Assembly (NCBI GenBank): GCA_005503215.1 | Contig: SCNS01000012.1 | Coordinates: 1 to 64,000, forward strand | Reading direction: 5' to 3' | Source of the DNA: Sphingomonadaceae bacterium 3R27C6 | GTDB taxonomy: Bacteria; Pseudomonadota; Alphaproteobacteria; Sphingomonadales; Sphingomonadaceae | Length of the DNA stretch: 64,000 nucleotides | Shown: in pieces, positions 1 to 8,559 of the stretch | How positions within the stretch are numbered: the stretch's first letter is position 1 | How the letters are laid out: each line of letters begins with the position of its first letter | Translations under genes and position numbers: made by a program | Notes under the pieces: model-generated | Databases searched by the model: none | What the model was told of the DNA's origin: nothing | Seen by the model: only the letters and a program-made list of their open reading frames with translations

Positions 1-974
1 CGGTCAGCTTCCTCAGCCTCTTCGCGCCCGCCCTCGGCGACCATATGGCGCTCTCGACGCTCGCACTGATCTGGATCGTCACCGCGATCAACTGGCGCGG
101 CGCGCGCGCCGCGGGGCGTTTCCAGATCGTGACCCTGCTCATCAAGCTGATCCCGCTGCTGACCGTGATCGTCCTGATACCGATCGCGTTCGGCAGTGAG
201 ACCCCCGTCGTCACGACGCCCTTCCCGGCCGAGGGATTCTCGCTGACGGCGGTCAGCGGATCGGCGATCCTGACGTTATGGGCGCTGCTCGGCTTCGAAT
301 CGGCGAGCGTCGCGACCGACAAGGTCAAGGATCCGGTCGTCACCATCCCGCGCGCGACGATCATCGGCACGCTCGCGACGGGCATCCTCTACCTGATCGT
401 CTGTTCGGCGGTCGCGCTGATGCTGCCCGCGGACGAAGTCGCGACGTCCGACGCGCCGTTCGCCCTGTTCGCCGAAACCTATTGGGGGCACGGGCCGGCG
501 CTGTTCATCGCCGCCTTTGCCGCGATCAGCGCGATCGGGGCCTTGAACGGCTTCACGCTGATCCAGGCCGAACTCCCCGCAACACTCGCGCGGCAGGGCC
601 TGTTTCCCGCATGGTTCGCGCGCACCAATCGTCACGGCACGCCCGTTGCCGCGCTGCTGATCGCAAGCACCCTCGCAACCGCGTGCGTCGTCTTGAACAG
701 CAACAAATCGACCGCCGAGATGTTCACCTTCATGGCGATCCTGTCGACCTCGGTGACGCTGTGGCTCTACCTCTCCTGCGCCGCCGCCGCGCTGCGGCTG
801 CGCGTCGCGATACCGGTCGCCTTGGTCGGCCTCGCCTATTCGGTCTGGACTCTGTGGGGCGCCGGGCTGAACGTCAGCGCGATGAGCCTGATCCTGATGG
901 TCGCGGGGTTGCCGCTCTATTGGTGGACCCGCGGCTCAACGCCATTTGGGGGCGAAGAGGCCCCGGTCGCGTAG
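1..974 (+). CDS. APC-family amino acid permease, 3' part
   Basis: The reading frame is open from the window edge, so the N-terminal part of the protein lies upstream. The visible 323 or so residues form repeated hydrophobic helices with the APC-type segment RGARAAGRFQIVTLLIKL and the later segment ALLGFESASVATDKVKDP. These are typical of amino acid-polyamine-organocation permeases that import amino acids or amines by proton symport across the inner membrane. The 3' end overlaps the convergent oxidoreductase gene by 39 bases. The substrate cannot be read from the sequence. Its position beside an oxidative operon with a BetI-like regulator makes an amine or amino acid plausible, but this is inference. 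Confidence 0.85.
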   Translation, partial: VSFLSLFAPALGDHMALSTLALIWIVTAINWRGARAAGRFQIVTLLIKLIPLLTVIVLIPIAFGSETPVVTTPFPAEGFSLTAVSGSAILTLWALLGFESASVATDKVKDPVVTIPRATIIGTLATGILYLIVCSAVALMLPADEVATSDAPFALFAETYWGHGPALFIAAFAAISAIGALNGFTLIQAELPATLARQGLFPAWFARTNRHGTPVAALLIASTLATACVVLNSNKSTAEMFTFMAILSTSVTLWLYLSCAAAALRLRVAIPVALVGLAYSVWTLWGAGLNVSAMSLILMVAGLPLYWWTRGSTPFGGEEAPVA

Positions 975-2540
975 GATGACCTGCGCGGCATTGTGCCCCG
1001 GCGCGCCGGTGACGCCGCCGCCGGGATGTGTGCCCGCGCCGCACATATATAGGCCCTTGAGCGGCCCGCGATAGGCGCCGTTGCCGAGCACGGGGCGCGC
1101 CGACCACAGCTGGTCGAGGCTCATATTGCCGTGCATGATGTCGCCGCCGACCAGCCCGAACTTGCGTTCGAGCCCCTTGGGGCTGAGAATCTGGCGCCCG
1201 ACGATCGAGGCGCGGAAACCAGGGGCATATGCCTCGACCGTGTCGATGATCGTATCAGCGGCCTTGCCTTCCTCGGCGTCCCAGTCGCGCCCGTCCGGCA
1301 ACTCGGGCGCGAATTGCTGGCAGAACAAGCTCGCGACATGCTGGCCCGGCGGCGCGAGGCTGTCGTCGACGGTCGACGGGATGAGCATTTCGACAATCGG
1401 CTTCTTCGACCAGCCGTACTGCTTCGCGTCGAGAAAGGCGCGGTCCATATAGTCGAGCGTCGGGGCGATGATGATCCCCGACTGATGATGCTCGCCGGGT
1501 TCGGGCAGGCAGGTGAAACGCGGCAGTTCGCTGAGCGCGACATTCATGCGGAAGGTGCCACTGCCCGCCTTGAACGCCTTGATGCGGCGGCGGAATTCGG
1601 GGGCGATATCGCCTTCGTCGAACATCCGTTCGTAGAGCAGCTTGGGCCCGACATTGGCGATGACGCGCGCCGCGGCGATTTCCTCACCGCTGACCAGCTT
1701 GACCCCTACCGCCTTGCCGCCGTCAACGAGCACCCGCGCGACGGGCGCTTCGAGGCTGATCTCGACGCCAAGCTGCGTGCAAACCTTCGCCATCATCTGG
1801 GTGATCGCGCCCATGCCGCCGACGCTGTGGCCCCACGCGCCTTTCTTGCCGTTCACCTCGCCGAAGACGTGATGGAGGAGGACATAGGCGCTGCCCGGCG
1901 TATCGGGGCTGGCATAGTTGCCGACCACCGCATCGAAACCGAAGGCCGCCTTGACGGCCTCGCTTTCGAACCAGCTATCGAGGAAGGTGCGCGCCGACTT
2001 GGTGAAAAGCTCGAGCACGTCGCGCTGCTGCGACAAGCTGAGCCTGGTCAGCCCGCGCCCCTGCCGTGCGGCGTCGATCAGCGTCTTGAACCCATCGCCG
2101 ACGTTGGGCGGCGATTTGAGCGCGAGGTCGCGCAGCACATCGGCGACGCCCTCGAGCATGTCATAATATTCGGGGAGGCGCGCGGCGTCGTGCGCGGAGA
2201 AGCGCGCAAATTCCTTTTGCGTGCGCTCGAGCCCGCCGCCGAGCTTCAGATAGCCGCCATCCTCTTGCGGCAGGAAATTGCTGATCGGCCGCTCGATCAC
2301 GCGATAGCCATGTGTCGCGAGCTTCATGTCGGCGATCACCTTGGGCTGGAGCAGGCTGACCGTGTAGCTGGCGACCGAATTGCGGAAGCCCGGCGCGAAT
2401 TCCTCGGTCACCGCGGCGCCACCGACGACGTCGCGCGCCTCGACGATGCGCACCTTCAGCCCCGCCTTCGCGAGATATAAGGCGCAGACGAGGCCGTTGT
2501 GGCCGGCGCCGATAATCAGGGCGTCATAGGCTTTGGTCAT
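936..2540 (-). CDS. FAD-dependent phytoene-dehydrogenase-like (PYROXD2-type) oxidoreductase
   Basis: This 534-residue protein starts with a dinucleotide-binding motif (IIGAGHNGLVCALYLAKAG) followed by the GGAAVTEEF segment of the phytoene desaturase/amine oxidase superfamily. It ends with GAGTHPGGGVTGAPGHNAA, the usual C-terminal FAD-contacting stretch of this family. Length and both end motifs match bacterial homologues of PYROXD2, whose substrates are mostly unknown. It is the last gene of a minus-strand operon. Its ATG overlaps the stop of the upstream FAD monooxygenase by four bases, which suggests translational coupling. No carotenoid genes are nearby, so a carotenoid role is not supported. 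Confidence 0.85.
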   Translation of the reverse strand: MTKAYDALIIGAGHNGLVCALYLAKAGLKVRIVEARDVVGGAAVTEEFAPGFRNSVASYTVSLLQPKVIADMKLATHGYRVIERPISNFLPQEDGGYLKLGGGLERTQKEFARFSAHDAARLPEYYDMLEGVADVLRDLALKSPPNVGDGFKTLIDAARQGRGLTRLSLSQQRDVLELFTKSARTFLDSWFESEAVKAAFGFDAVVGNYASPDTPGSAYVLLHHVFGEVNGKKGAWGHSVGGMGAITQMMAKVCTQLGVEISLEAPVARVLVDGGKAVGVKLVSGEEIAAARVIANVGPKLLYERMFDEGDIAPEFRRRIKAFKAGSGTFRMNVALSELPRFTCLPEPGEHHQSGIIIAPTLDYMDRAFLDAKQYGWSKKPIVEMLIPSTVDDSLAPPGQHVASLFCQQFAPELPDGRDWDAEEGKAADTIIDTVEAYAPGFRASIVGRQILSPKGLERKFGLVGGDIMHGNMSLDQLWSARPVLGNGAYRGPLKGLYMCGAGTHPGGGVTGAPGHNAAQVILRDRGLFAPKWR

Positions 2541-3754
2541 TGGAAGTCTTTCGCAAGCGGGGATTGGACATGCTGGCGGCCGAAGCCGAGGCCGAGGACG
2601 CGGCCCGGGATGCGGCGCAGCAGCGGAATGCGGTTGAGCAGGCGGACGGCGAGCGGCACACGGGTAATCTCGCCGCGCAGCATCGGTTCGATGATATTCC
2701 GATGAGCGAAACGCTGGAGCCCCTGCATCCGCGTCGTCGGTTTCCAGCGGCGCTCCTGCACCTTGGCGAGCAGCGGATCGGGGTCGGCGCCAGCCGCGAA
2801 CCGCGCGGCGAGGATGTTCGCCGTCGCCACCGCATCCTGCACCGCGAGGTTGATCCCGACGCCGCCGACGGGCGACATCGCATGCGCGGCGTCACCGATC
2901 GCGAGGAGGCCGGGGCGCGACCAGCGCGTCAGCCGGTCGAGCGCGACCGAGAGCAATTTGACGTCGTCGAAGCTTTGGATCGCATCGATCCCCGCAGCAA
3001 GACCTGGGGCGATCGCGACGATCCGGTCGCGAAAGGCCGCGATTCCGCGCGCCTCGATCGGCGCAAAGCCGCCTTTTTCGATGATCTGCGCGCATTGCCA
3101 ATAATCGCCGCGCGGGATCGCGACGACCATGCCGCCCTTGTCGATCGTGCCAAGTGCGACTTCGGACATGTCCATGCCCGCGGGGACGGGGACGCGGAAC
3201 CACAGCACGTCCATCGGCGCGCCGAGATCTTCGAGCGGCAATTCGGCGGCATCGCGCAGCACCGAGCGGCGACCGTCGGCGGCGATAACGAGCCGCGCGG
3301 GCAATGTCGCGCCACTCGCGAGCGTCACGCCGCTGACGCGCCCGGCGGCATCATGGGTCAGCCCGGTCGCCTCGGTCGACATGCGGAGGTCAAAGGTCGG
3401 ATATTTCCGGCCCTGCCCCGCGATAAAATCGAGCAGATCCCATTGCGGCATCATCGCGACGAAGCGCGCCGCGACGGGCAGATGCTTCATCGTTGCGATC
3501 GTATACTGCCCGCCGAGCAGGTTGAGCGTCATCGTGTCGATCGCGGCGTGCGGCTCTTTCAGCAGCTCTTCGAGCAGCCCGATCTCGTTGAACAGTTCGA
3601 GTGTCGAGGGGTGCACGGTGTCGCCGCGGAAATCGCGAAGGAAATCAGCGTGCTTTTCGAGGACGGTGACGGGCACGCCGGCGCGCGCGAGCAGCAGGCC
3701 CGCGACCATCCCGGCGGGGCCGCCGCCAACGATGATGACTGGATCGCTCATCAT
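2537..3754 (-). CDS. FAD-dependent monooxygenase (UbiH/PHBH-like)
   Basis: The 405-residue product has the three marks of class A flavin monooxygenases: the N-terminal motif IVGGGPAGMVAGLLLARAG, the central DG motif (AADGRRS), and the GD motif GDAAHAMSPVGGVGINLA. Members hydroxylate aromatic or related substrates with NAD(P)H and oxygen in the cytoplasm. It lies 25 bases downstream of the Rieske oxygenase gene and overlaps the next gene by four bases, so the three were probably acquired and are expressed as one oxidative pathway. The substrate is unknown. Confidence 0.88.
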   Translation of the reverse strand: MMSDPVIIVGGGPAGMVAGLLLARAGVPVTVLEKHADFLRDFRGDTVHPSTLELFNEIGLLEELLKEPHAAIDTMTLNLLGGQYTIATMKHLPVAARFVAMMPQWDLLDFIAGQGRKYPTFDLRMSTEATGLTHDAAGRVSGVTLASGATLPARLVIAADGRRSVLRDAAELPLEDLGAPMDVLWFRVPVPAGMDMSEVALGTIDKGGMVVAIPRGDYWQCAQIIEKGGFAPIEARGIAAFRDRIVAIAPGLAAGIDAIQSFDDVKLLSVALDRLTRWSRPGLLAIGDAAHAMSPVGGVGINLAVQDAVATANILAARFAAGADPDPLLAKVQERRWKPTTRMQGLQRFAHRNIIEPMLRGEITRVPLAVRLLNRIPLLRRIPGRVLGLGFGRQHVQSPLAKDFQ

Positions 3755-3779
3755 ACTCCCCTCCTCCCCTGTGATACGG

Positions 3780-4943
3780 CTAGCGACTCCAGCCCGGCGC
3801 GGGCGCTCGCTCCAACCGCGCCTCGGGGATCAGGTCGCGCATCCGCGAACAGAAATGCTTGAGGCACACCTCCTTGTCGCTGAGCGGCCCCATGGTGAAG
3901 CTTTTCGACTGCATCCCTTGCTGGACGCGCGTGATCAGTTCGGTGTCCTCGGCGTTGACCTGGCGGTTGATGCGCCAGTTCAGATAGCGCGCGGCCTTCA
4001 TTTCGCGGCGCTCGTCGGGAAGCACGTACGAGATTTCGCGGATCAGGCAGGTCGTCGGCCCGGTCGGCAGCCATTGCATGAAATCGACCTGGTCGGGATA
4101 GATGTCGAACGCGACGTTCGGCCACAGCTTGAAATAGAGCCAGTGGCGCTGATTGGCCTCGGGCAAATGCGGGACCGAGGGCAATAATCGTTGATACATG
4201 CGCTCGGACCAGTTCACCGACGGCCGGTCGATCAAATCGCCCCACATGCGGTCGACATTGTCCTCGGCCTCGACACCATAGCTTTTGCCGAACAGGCGCG
4301 TGAGGCCGGGGTGCGCGACAGGGATGTGGAGGCCGTCCGAATAATTGTCGCCGACATTTTTCCAGTTCACGTCGCGCGGGCGCAGCGTGACGCGGCCGAG
4401 CGCGCCGAGCTCCTCGAAGCGGTAGGGCGCGACCTGCGCTTCATAGGGCGCCATCATCGACGCAACCGACGGGCCGCCGTCATCCTCGAGCCGCACGAAC
4501 CAGAAGCCGCGCCATTGTTCGAGTCCGACGGGGACGAGCCCCGCCTTGCCCTTGTCGAGCGTCGGATAGCTCGCCGAATCGGGCACGCCGGTCAGTCGGC
4601 CATCGAGTTCGTAGGTCCACGCGTGATAGGGGCAGACGAGCTTCTTCGCGCAACCCACCGCGCCATCGACAAGGCGCGAGCCGCGATGGCGGCAGACATT
4701 GGTGAAGGCGCGTACATTGCGGTCGGTGCCGCGCACCAGAATCACGCTCTCGCCGCAATAGTCGATGCTGTGCCAGTCGCCGACGTTCGGGATGTCGCTG
4801 TCGTGGCAGACGACCTGCCAGCTCGGGCGGAAAATCCGTTCCATTTCCGCGGTATAGAAATCGGGATCGCTGTACGTCCAGGCGGGAAGCGACCAGCCGT
4901 CGAGCGGGTCGAGATTCGAATCGCGAAGGGGTGCAGTTGCCAT
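3780..4943 (-). CDS. Rieske non-heme iron oxygenase, alpha subunit
   Basis: This 387-residue protein carries a Rieske [2Fe-2S] motif, Cys-X-His (CRHRGSRL) and then Cys-X2-His (CPYHAWTY), 17 residues apart. The C-terminal catalytic domain has the mononuclear-iron segment NVGDNYSDGLHIPVAHPGL, with the bridging Asp and two His ligands. The ATG at 4943 was chosen because AAGGA precedes it by a normal distance and the protein then begins at the family's usual N terminus. Longer upstream reading is arginine-rich and antisense to the regulator. It is first in the operon with the FAD monooxygenase and PYROXD2-like genes. No reductase or beta subunit is adjacent. Confidence 0.9.
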   Translation of the reverse strand: MATAPLRDSNLDPLDGWSLPAWTYSDPDFYTAEMERIFRPSWQVVCHDSDIPNVGDWHSIDYCGESVILVRGTDRNVRAFTNVCRHRGSRLVDGAVGCAKKLVCPYHAWTYELDGRLTGVPDSASYPTLDKGKAGLVPVGLEQWRGFWFVRLEDDGGPSVASMMAPYEAQVAPYRFEELGALGRVTLRPRDVNWKNVGDNYSDGLHIPVAHPGLTRLFGKSYGVEAEDNVDRMWGDLIDRPSVNWSERMYQRLLPSVPHLPEANQRHWLYFKLWPNVAFDIYPDQVDFMQWLPTGPTTCLIREISYVLPDERREMKAARYLNWRINRQVNAEDTELITRVQQGMQSKSFTMGPLSDKEVCLKHFCSRMRDLIPEARLERAPAPGWSR

Positions 4944-4952
4944 ATCTCGTTC

Positions 4953-4976
4953 CTTGTTGTACATATGTATAACAAG
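4953..4976. promoter_or_regulatory. 24-bp palindromic operator between Rieske operon and tetR
   Basis: The sequence CTTGTTGTACAT followed by ATGTATAACAAG is a palindrome with a single mismatched pair. It lies in the 33 bases between the divergent Rieske and TetR start codons, where both promoters must overlap it. Size and symmetry fit binding of a TetR dimer. That the adjacent TetR protein binds it is inference from position. Confidence 0.7.
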
Positions 4977-5567
4977 ATGACCGTCGTTCGCCAAGCCTTT
5001 ACGCGCGAAAGCGCCGATGCCCGCCGGGCGGACCTGATCGAGGCGACCGCGGCGTGCCTTGCCGAGCATGGGCTGGCGGGAACCAACGTCCGCGCGATCT
5101 GCGCGAAGGCGGGTGTGTCGCCGGGGTTGCTGCGCCATTATTTCGGCGGCATCGACGATCTGGTCGCGGCGACCTACAAAGCGACGAGCGACCACATGGA
5201 CGCGATTTTCGCCGCCGCGATGGTGCAGGCGGGCAGCGATCCACACGCGCGGCTGACCGCTTACCTCACCGCCAGCTTCCGTCCGCCGGTAACCGATCCC
5301 GAACTGCTCGGCGCATGGACCGCCTTTTGGGCGCTCGCACGCAGCGACGCGCGCATGGCGGCAATCCACGCGGAAAGTTACGCCGGCTATCGCGCGCGGC
5401 TCGGCGAATTATTGGTCGCGTGCGGCGCGGCGGATGCCGACCGTCTGGCGATCATGCTCACCGCGATGGTCGACGGGCTGTGGCTCGAGCTGTCGCTCGA
5501 CGCCGAAAGCTTCGGCGCCGAGGCGGCAGTCCATATGGTCGAGCGCGCGGTCTCCGCGCTCGTCTGA
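4977..5567 (+). CDS. TetR family regulator, BetI-like
   Basis: The 196-residue product has an N-terminal TetR helix-turn-helix (region ATAACLAEHGLAGTNVRAI then AGVSPGLLRHYFGG), which is close to the BetI subgroup of repressors. The C-terminal half is the helical ligand-binding domain with the FWALARSDARM segment common in BetI relatives. Two in-frame starts exist, ATG at 4965 inside the palindrome and ATG at 4977 just after it. Neither has a good ribosome site, so a leaderless or weakly translated message is possible; 4977 is preferred. It is divergent from the Rieske operon and probably represses it and itself. Confidence 0.85.
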   Translation: MTVVRQAFTRESADARRADLIEATAACLAEHGLAGTNVRAICAKAGVSPGLLRHYFGGIDDLVAATYKATSDHMDAIFAAAMVQAGSDPHARLTAYLTASFRPPVTDPELLGAWTAFWALARSDARMAAIHAESYAGYRARLGELLVACGAADADRLAIMLTAMVDGLWLELSLDAESFGAEAAVHMVERAVSALV

Positions 5568-5570
5568 CCC

Positions 5571-6944
5571 TTATTTCGACAAATCGCGCAGCAGGCTGTC
5601 CCAATGCGCGAGCGCGGGGGCGATCGCATCGACGGGTACGCGCTCGTTGAGCCCGTGCGCATAGCTGTCGCTCGCTTTCGAGAAGAGACCCGCGACGCCA
5701 TAGCTCGGCACGCCCTGAATGCGGAAATGATAGCTGTCGGTCGCGCCCGCGCTCATCGACGGGATGATCGGCAGGCCCGGCGCGCGCGCATGCACCGCCT
5801 TCGTCACCGCCGCGACGACGTCGGGGCGCAGCGGCGAGGCATCGCTCGCGCTCGCGTCGGGATCGGTCTTCACCTTGATCGCGGGGTCGGCGATGGCCTT
5901 TTCAAGCTCGGCGCGCACCGTTTCGACCGGCACACCGGGGAAGATGCGGCAGTTGATGTTCGCCGTCGCGCGCTGGGGCAGCGCGTTTTCGGCATGGCCG
6001 CCCTTGACCAGCGTCGGCACGCAGGTGGTGCCGATCTGGCCGATATATTCGGGGTCGGCGCGGATCGCAGCAATGGCTTTCGCGTCCGACGGGTTCGCGG
6101 CAAAGGCTTTCAGCGCCGCGCCGATATCGCCGCCGACCTGGTCGGCGACGATCGGCATGCCGACCTTGGTCAGCTCATTCTGCTGCGGCGTGAAGCGATA
6201 GGCGCCGACCTTCGCGAGCGCGGTCGACAGCTGGACGATCGCATTGCTGCCCGACGGGCGCGAGCTGTGGCCGCCCGGGTTGGTGACTTCGAGCGTGAAG
6301 TCGGCATAGGTCTTCTCGCCCGCCTGCAGCCCGTAATATTTGGGTTTGCCGTCCTCGCCGATCGTCCCGCCACCGCCGTCGCCGTTGAGCGCGAATTCGG
6401 CGCCCTTATACTTCGCCGCGAGCGCGCGCGTCGTGGTCATCGAGGTTTCCTCGTCGCCCGATAGCAGCAGGATGATCGAGCGCTTCGGCTTGAAGCCGTC
6501 CTTCTTGAGCTGCGCCATCGTCGCGACCATCATCGAGACGTCGAACTTGTTATCCTCCGACCCGCGCCCGAAAATATAGCCCTCTTCCTCGACCGGCACG
6601 AAGGGGTCGCGCGTCCAGTCCTTGGGATCGGCCTCGACGACGTCCATATGGCCCAGCAGCACGATTGGCTTCTGCTTCGTCGTCCCGTGCAGCGTCGCGG
6701 CGAAGGTCGCGGTTTCGCCGATCGGCGTGATTTCGATGTCCGCGTCAGCATAGCCCGCGGCTTTCAGCACGCTGGCGTAATAGGCGGCGAGCTTGGGCAC
6801 TTGCCCACGCCCCTCGACCGTCGGAATCGCAACGCTGTCCTTCAGTATCTTTTTCGCCGCCTCGGTATCGGCGGGCTTGGCGTGGACGGGCGCGGCGGCG
6901 AGCAAGGCGGCGGCGAGGGCGAGCGGAGCGGTGAGGTTGCGCAT
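5571..6944 (-). CDS. Exported M20/M28-type metallopeptidase
   Basis: The ATG at 6944 gives a clean signal peptide (MRNLTAPLALAAALLAAAPVHA) and a 457-residue precursor; an upstream in-frame start only adds hydrophilic residues. The mature protein has the M20 metal-binding segments LLGHMDVVEAD, GRGSEDNKFD and LSGDEETSM, and a dimerisation-domain stretch VTNPGGHSSRPSGSNAI. These supply the zinc ligands and the general-base glutamate of the GDEE motif. It should hydrolyse peptides or N-acyl amino acids in the periplasm. The stop lies three bases from the convergent tetR stop. Exact substrate is unknown. Confidence 0.88.
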   Translation of the reverse strand: MRNLTAPLALAAALLAAAPVHAKPADTEAAKKILKDSVAIPTVEGRGQVPKLAAYYASVLKAAGYADADIEITPIGETATFAATLHGTTKQKPIVLLGHMDVVEADPKDWTRDPFVPVEEEGYIFGRGSEDNKFDVSMMVATMAQLKKDGFKPKRSIILLLSGDEETSMTTTRALAAKYKGAEFALNGDGGGGTIGEDGKPKYYGLQAGEKTYADFTLEVTNPGGHSSRPSGSNAIVQLSTALAKVGAYRFTPQQNELTKVGMPIVADQVGGDIGAALKAFAANPSDAKAIAAIRADPEYIGQIGTTCVPTLVKGGHAENALPQRATANINCRIFPGVPVETVRAELEKAIADPAIKVKTDPDASASDASPLRPDVVAAVTKAVHARAPGLPIIPSMSAGATDSYHFRIQGVPSYGVAGLFSKASDSYAHGLNERVPVDAIAPALAHWDSLLRDLSK

Positions 6945-6965
6945 GGAAACGGACCCTAACCAGCT

Positions 6966-7039
6966 GTCATCCCAGCGCAAGCTGGGATCGCTATCGTTGT
7001 GGCAGGGCGGCAGCGGCCCCAGCTTTCGCCGGGACGACG
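6966..7039. repeat. REP-like imperfect inverted repeat
   Basis: Two imperfectly complementary arms, about 6966-6989 and 7015-7039, flank a short spacer between the peptidase start and the nth stop. The left arm itself contains a hairpin, CCCAGC-GCAA-GCTGGG. The composition and position resemble short extragenic palindromes that are common in sphingomonad genomes. No function is visible. Confidence 0.55.
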
Positions 7040-7043
7040 ATTC

Positions 7044-7700
7044 CTATGCCGCCTTCTTCGCCTTCGGTGCCGGCGTCTTCGGCCTGTAGCGGCAGAGGTC
7101 GTCGACCGGGCAGTGCCAGCATTCAGGGGTGCGCGCCTTGCAGATATAGCGGCCGTGGAGGATCAGCCAGTGATGCGCGCCGACGCGGAACGGCGCGGGC
7201 GTGTTCTTTTCGAGCTGTTTTTCGACCGCGAGCACCGTCTTGCCGGGTGCGAGCCCGGTGCGATTGCCGACGCGGAAGATATGCGTGTCGACCGCGAAGG
7301 TCTCCGCCCCGAAGGCGCAGTTCATCACGACATTCGCGGTCTTGCGCCCCACCCCCGGCAGTTCGACGAGCGTGTCGCGGTCGGCGGGCACCTCGCCGCC
7401 GAAATCGCGGACGAGTATTTCGCTGAGTGCGATGACATTCTTCGCCTTGCCGTTGAACAGCCCGATCGTCTTGATGTGCTGCTTCAGCCCCTCCTCTCCG
7501 AGGTCGACCATCGCTTGCGGGGTCTTTACCTCCTGGAACAGTCGTCGCGTCGCCTTGTTCACCCCGACGTCGGTCGCCTGCGCCGACAGCACGACCGCGA
7601 CGAGCAGCTGATAGGTGTTGCCGAACTCCAGCTCGGTCTCGGGACTCGGATTGAGCTCGGCGAGCCGCCGGTAGAATTCGAAGATATCGGCCTTCTTCAT
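7044..7700 (-). CDS. nth: Endonuclease III
   Basis: The 218-residue protein is a full-length endonuclease III, a DNA glycosylase and AP lyase for oxidised pyrimidines. The helix-hairpin-helix reads LPGVGRKTANVV, with the catalytic Lys, and the catalytic Asp is in AVDTHIFRVGNR. A C-terminal [4Fe-4S] site has the exact spacing C-X6-C-X2-C-X5-C (from CKARTPEC to DDLC). A lysine-rich tail (PKAKKAA) follows. It begins four bases after the dapB stop, so dapB and nth form an operon. Confidence 0.96.
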   Translation of the reverse strand: MKKADIFEFYRRLAELNPSPETELEFGNTYQLLVAVVLSAQATDVGVNKATRRLFQEVKTPQAMVDLGEEGLKQHIKTIGLFNGKAKNVIALSEILVRDFGGEVPADRDTLVELPGVGRKTANVVMNCAFGAETFAVDTHIFRVGNRTGLAPGKTVLAVEKQLEKNTPAPFRVGAHHWLILHGRYICKARTPECWHCPVDDLCRYRPKTPAPKAKKAA

Positions 7701-7704
7701 CGGA

Positions 7705-8433
7705 TCAGTTAAGCCCGAGCACCTGCGGCATCGTATAGCGGTCGGGCTTCTGGTTCATCAGCCACAGCGCCGCGCGCACCGCGCCGCGCGCGAAAATCAT
7801 GCGGTTTTCGGCGCGGTGCGACAGGGTGATGATCTCCTCGGGGCCCGCGAAGATCACGTCATGGTCACCCGCAACCGTCCCGCCGCGCAGGCTCGCAAAG
7901 CCGATCTTGCCGTGCCCGCGCGCGCCGGTGAGGCCGTCGCGGCCGCGTTCGGAGCAGGTGTCGAGGTTGATCCCGCGCCCTTGCGCCGCGGCCTGTCCGA
8001 GCAACAACGCGGTGCCGCTCGGCGCGTCGACCTTCATCCGGTGGTGCATCTCGACCACCTCGATATCCCAGTCGGCGCCGAGCCGGGTCGCGGCCTCGCG
8101 CACCAGATGCGCGAGCAACGTAACGCCGAGCGAAGTGTTGCCGGTCTGGAGCACCGCGATATCCTTCGCCGCATCGTCGATCAGATAATGATGGCGTTCC
8201 TCGAGCCCTGTCGTCCCGATGACGATCGGGGTTTTCGCGGCGACACAGGCATCGAGCGTCGCCTCGAGCGCGGCGGGCGACGAAAAATCGACAAGAACGT
8301 CGGCGTCGCTCGCGAGCCTCAGAACGTTACCGCCCCGGTCGATACCACAACTGCGCTGCCCCGCTTCGGATATGGCGGCGGCGAGCGCGACGCCCATCCG
8401 CCCTTCGCTGCCGATAATACCGATGCTGGTCAT
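7705..8433 (-). CDS. dapB: 4-hydroxy-tetrahydrodipicolinate reductase
   Basis: This 242-residue enzyme makes tetrahydrodipicolinate for lysine and diaminopimelate, hence peptidoglycan. It has the N-terminal nucleotide-binding loop GIIGSEGRMG and the DapB signature EVVEMHHRMKVDAPSGTA, which holds the catalytic His pair and Lys. The segment VGTTG-like IVIGTTGLEERH is also conserved. The gene is transcribed with nth and starts 126 bases from the divergent sirtuin gene; that interval contains a perfect inverted repeat. Confidence 0.96.
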   Translation of the reverse strand: MTSIGIIGSEGRMGVALAAAISEAGQRSCGIDRGGNVLRLASDADVLVDFSSPAALEATLDACVAAKTPIVIGTTGLEERHHYLIDDAAKDIAVLQTGNTSLGVTLLAHLVREAATRLGADWDIEVVEMHHRMKVDAPSGTALLLGQAAAQGRGINLDTCSERGRDGLTGARGHGKIGFASLRGGTVAGDHDVIFAGPEEIITLSHRAENRMIFARGAVRAALWLMNQKPDRYTMPQVLGLN

Positions 8434-8473
8434 GACCTGTCCCCTAAATTGCCGCTCCCTTTAGCCGTTCGTG

Positions 8474-8537
8474 TCGAGCGAAGTCGAGATGCCCATCGAA
8501 ATGACGCCATGCCGACGGGCATCTCGACTTCGCTCGA
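8474..8537. repeat. Perfect 21-bp inverted repeat (hairpin)
   Basis: Arms at 8474-8494 and 8517-8537 are exact reverse complements across 21 bases, separated by 22 bases. The arm begins TCGAGCGAAGTCGAG. It sits in the divergent dapB/sirtuin intergenic region and ends 22 bases before the sirtuin start, so it may fold in the 5' leader of that message. It could equally be a dispersed REP-type element. Confidence 0.75.
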
Positions 8538-8559
8538 TGCGAGCGGATAGAGAGGACGT

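Noticed and set aside
1131-2480. Long plus-strand frame opposite the PYROXD2-like gene
   Set aside because: It is a GC-driven shadow: the minus strand encodes a complete conserved flavoprotein, while this frame has no recognisable motif.
4191-4976. Upstream extension of the tetR reading frame
   Set aside because: It is antisense to the Rieske gene; the TetR domain begins right after the ATG at 4977.
4944-5369. N-terminal extension of the Rieske protein upstream of 4943
   Set aside because: It would run through the TetR gene and the palindrome, is Arg-rich, and the ATG at 4943 has a good ribosome site and the family's usual N terminus.
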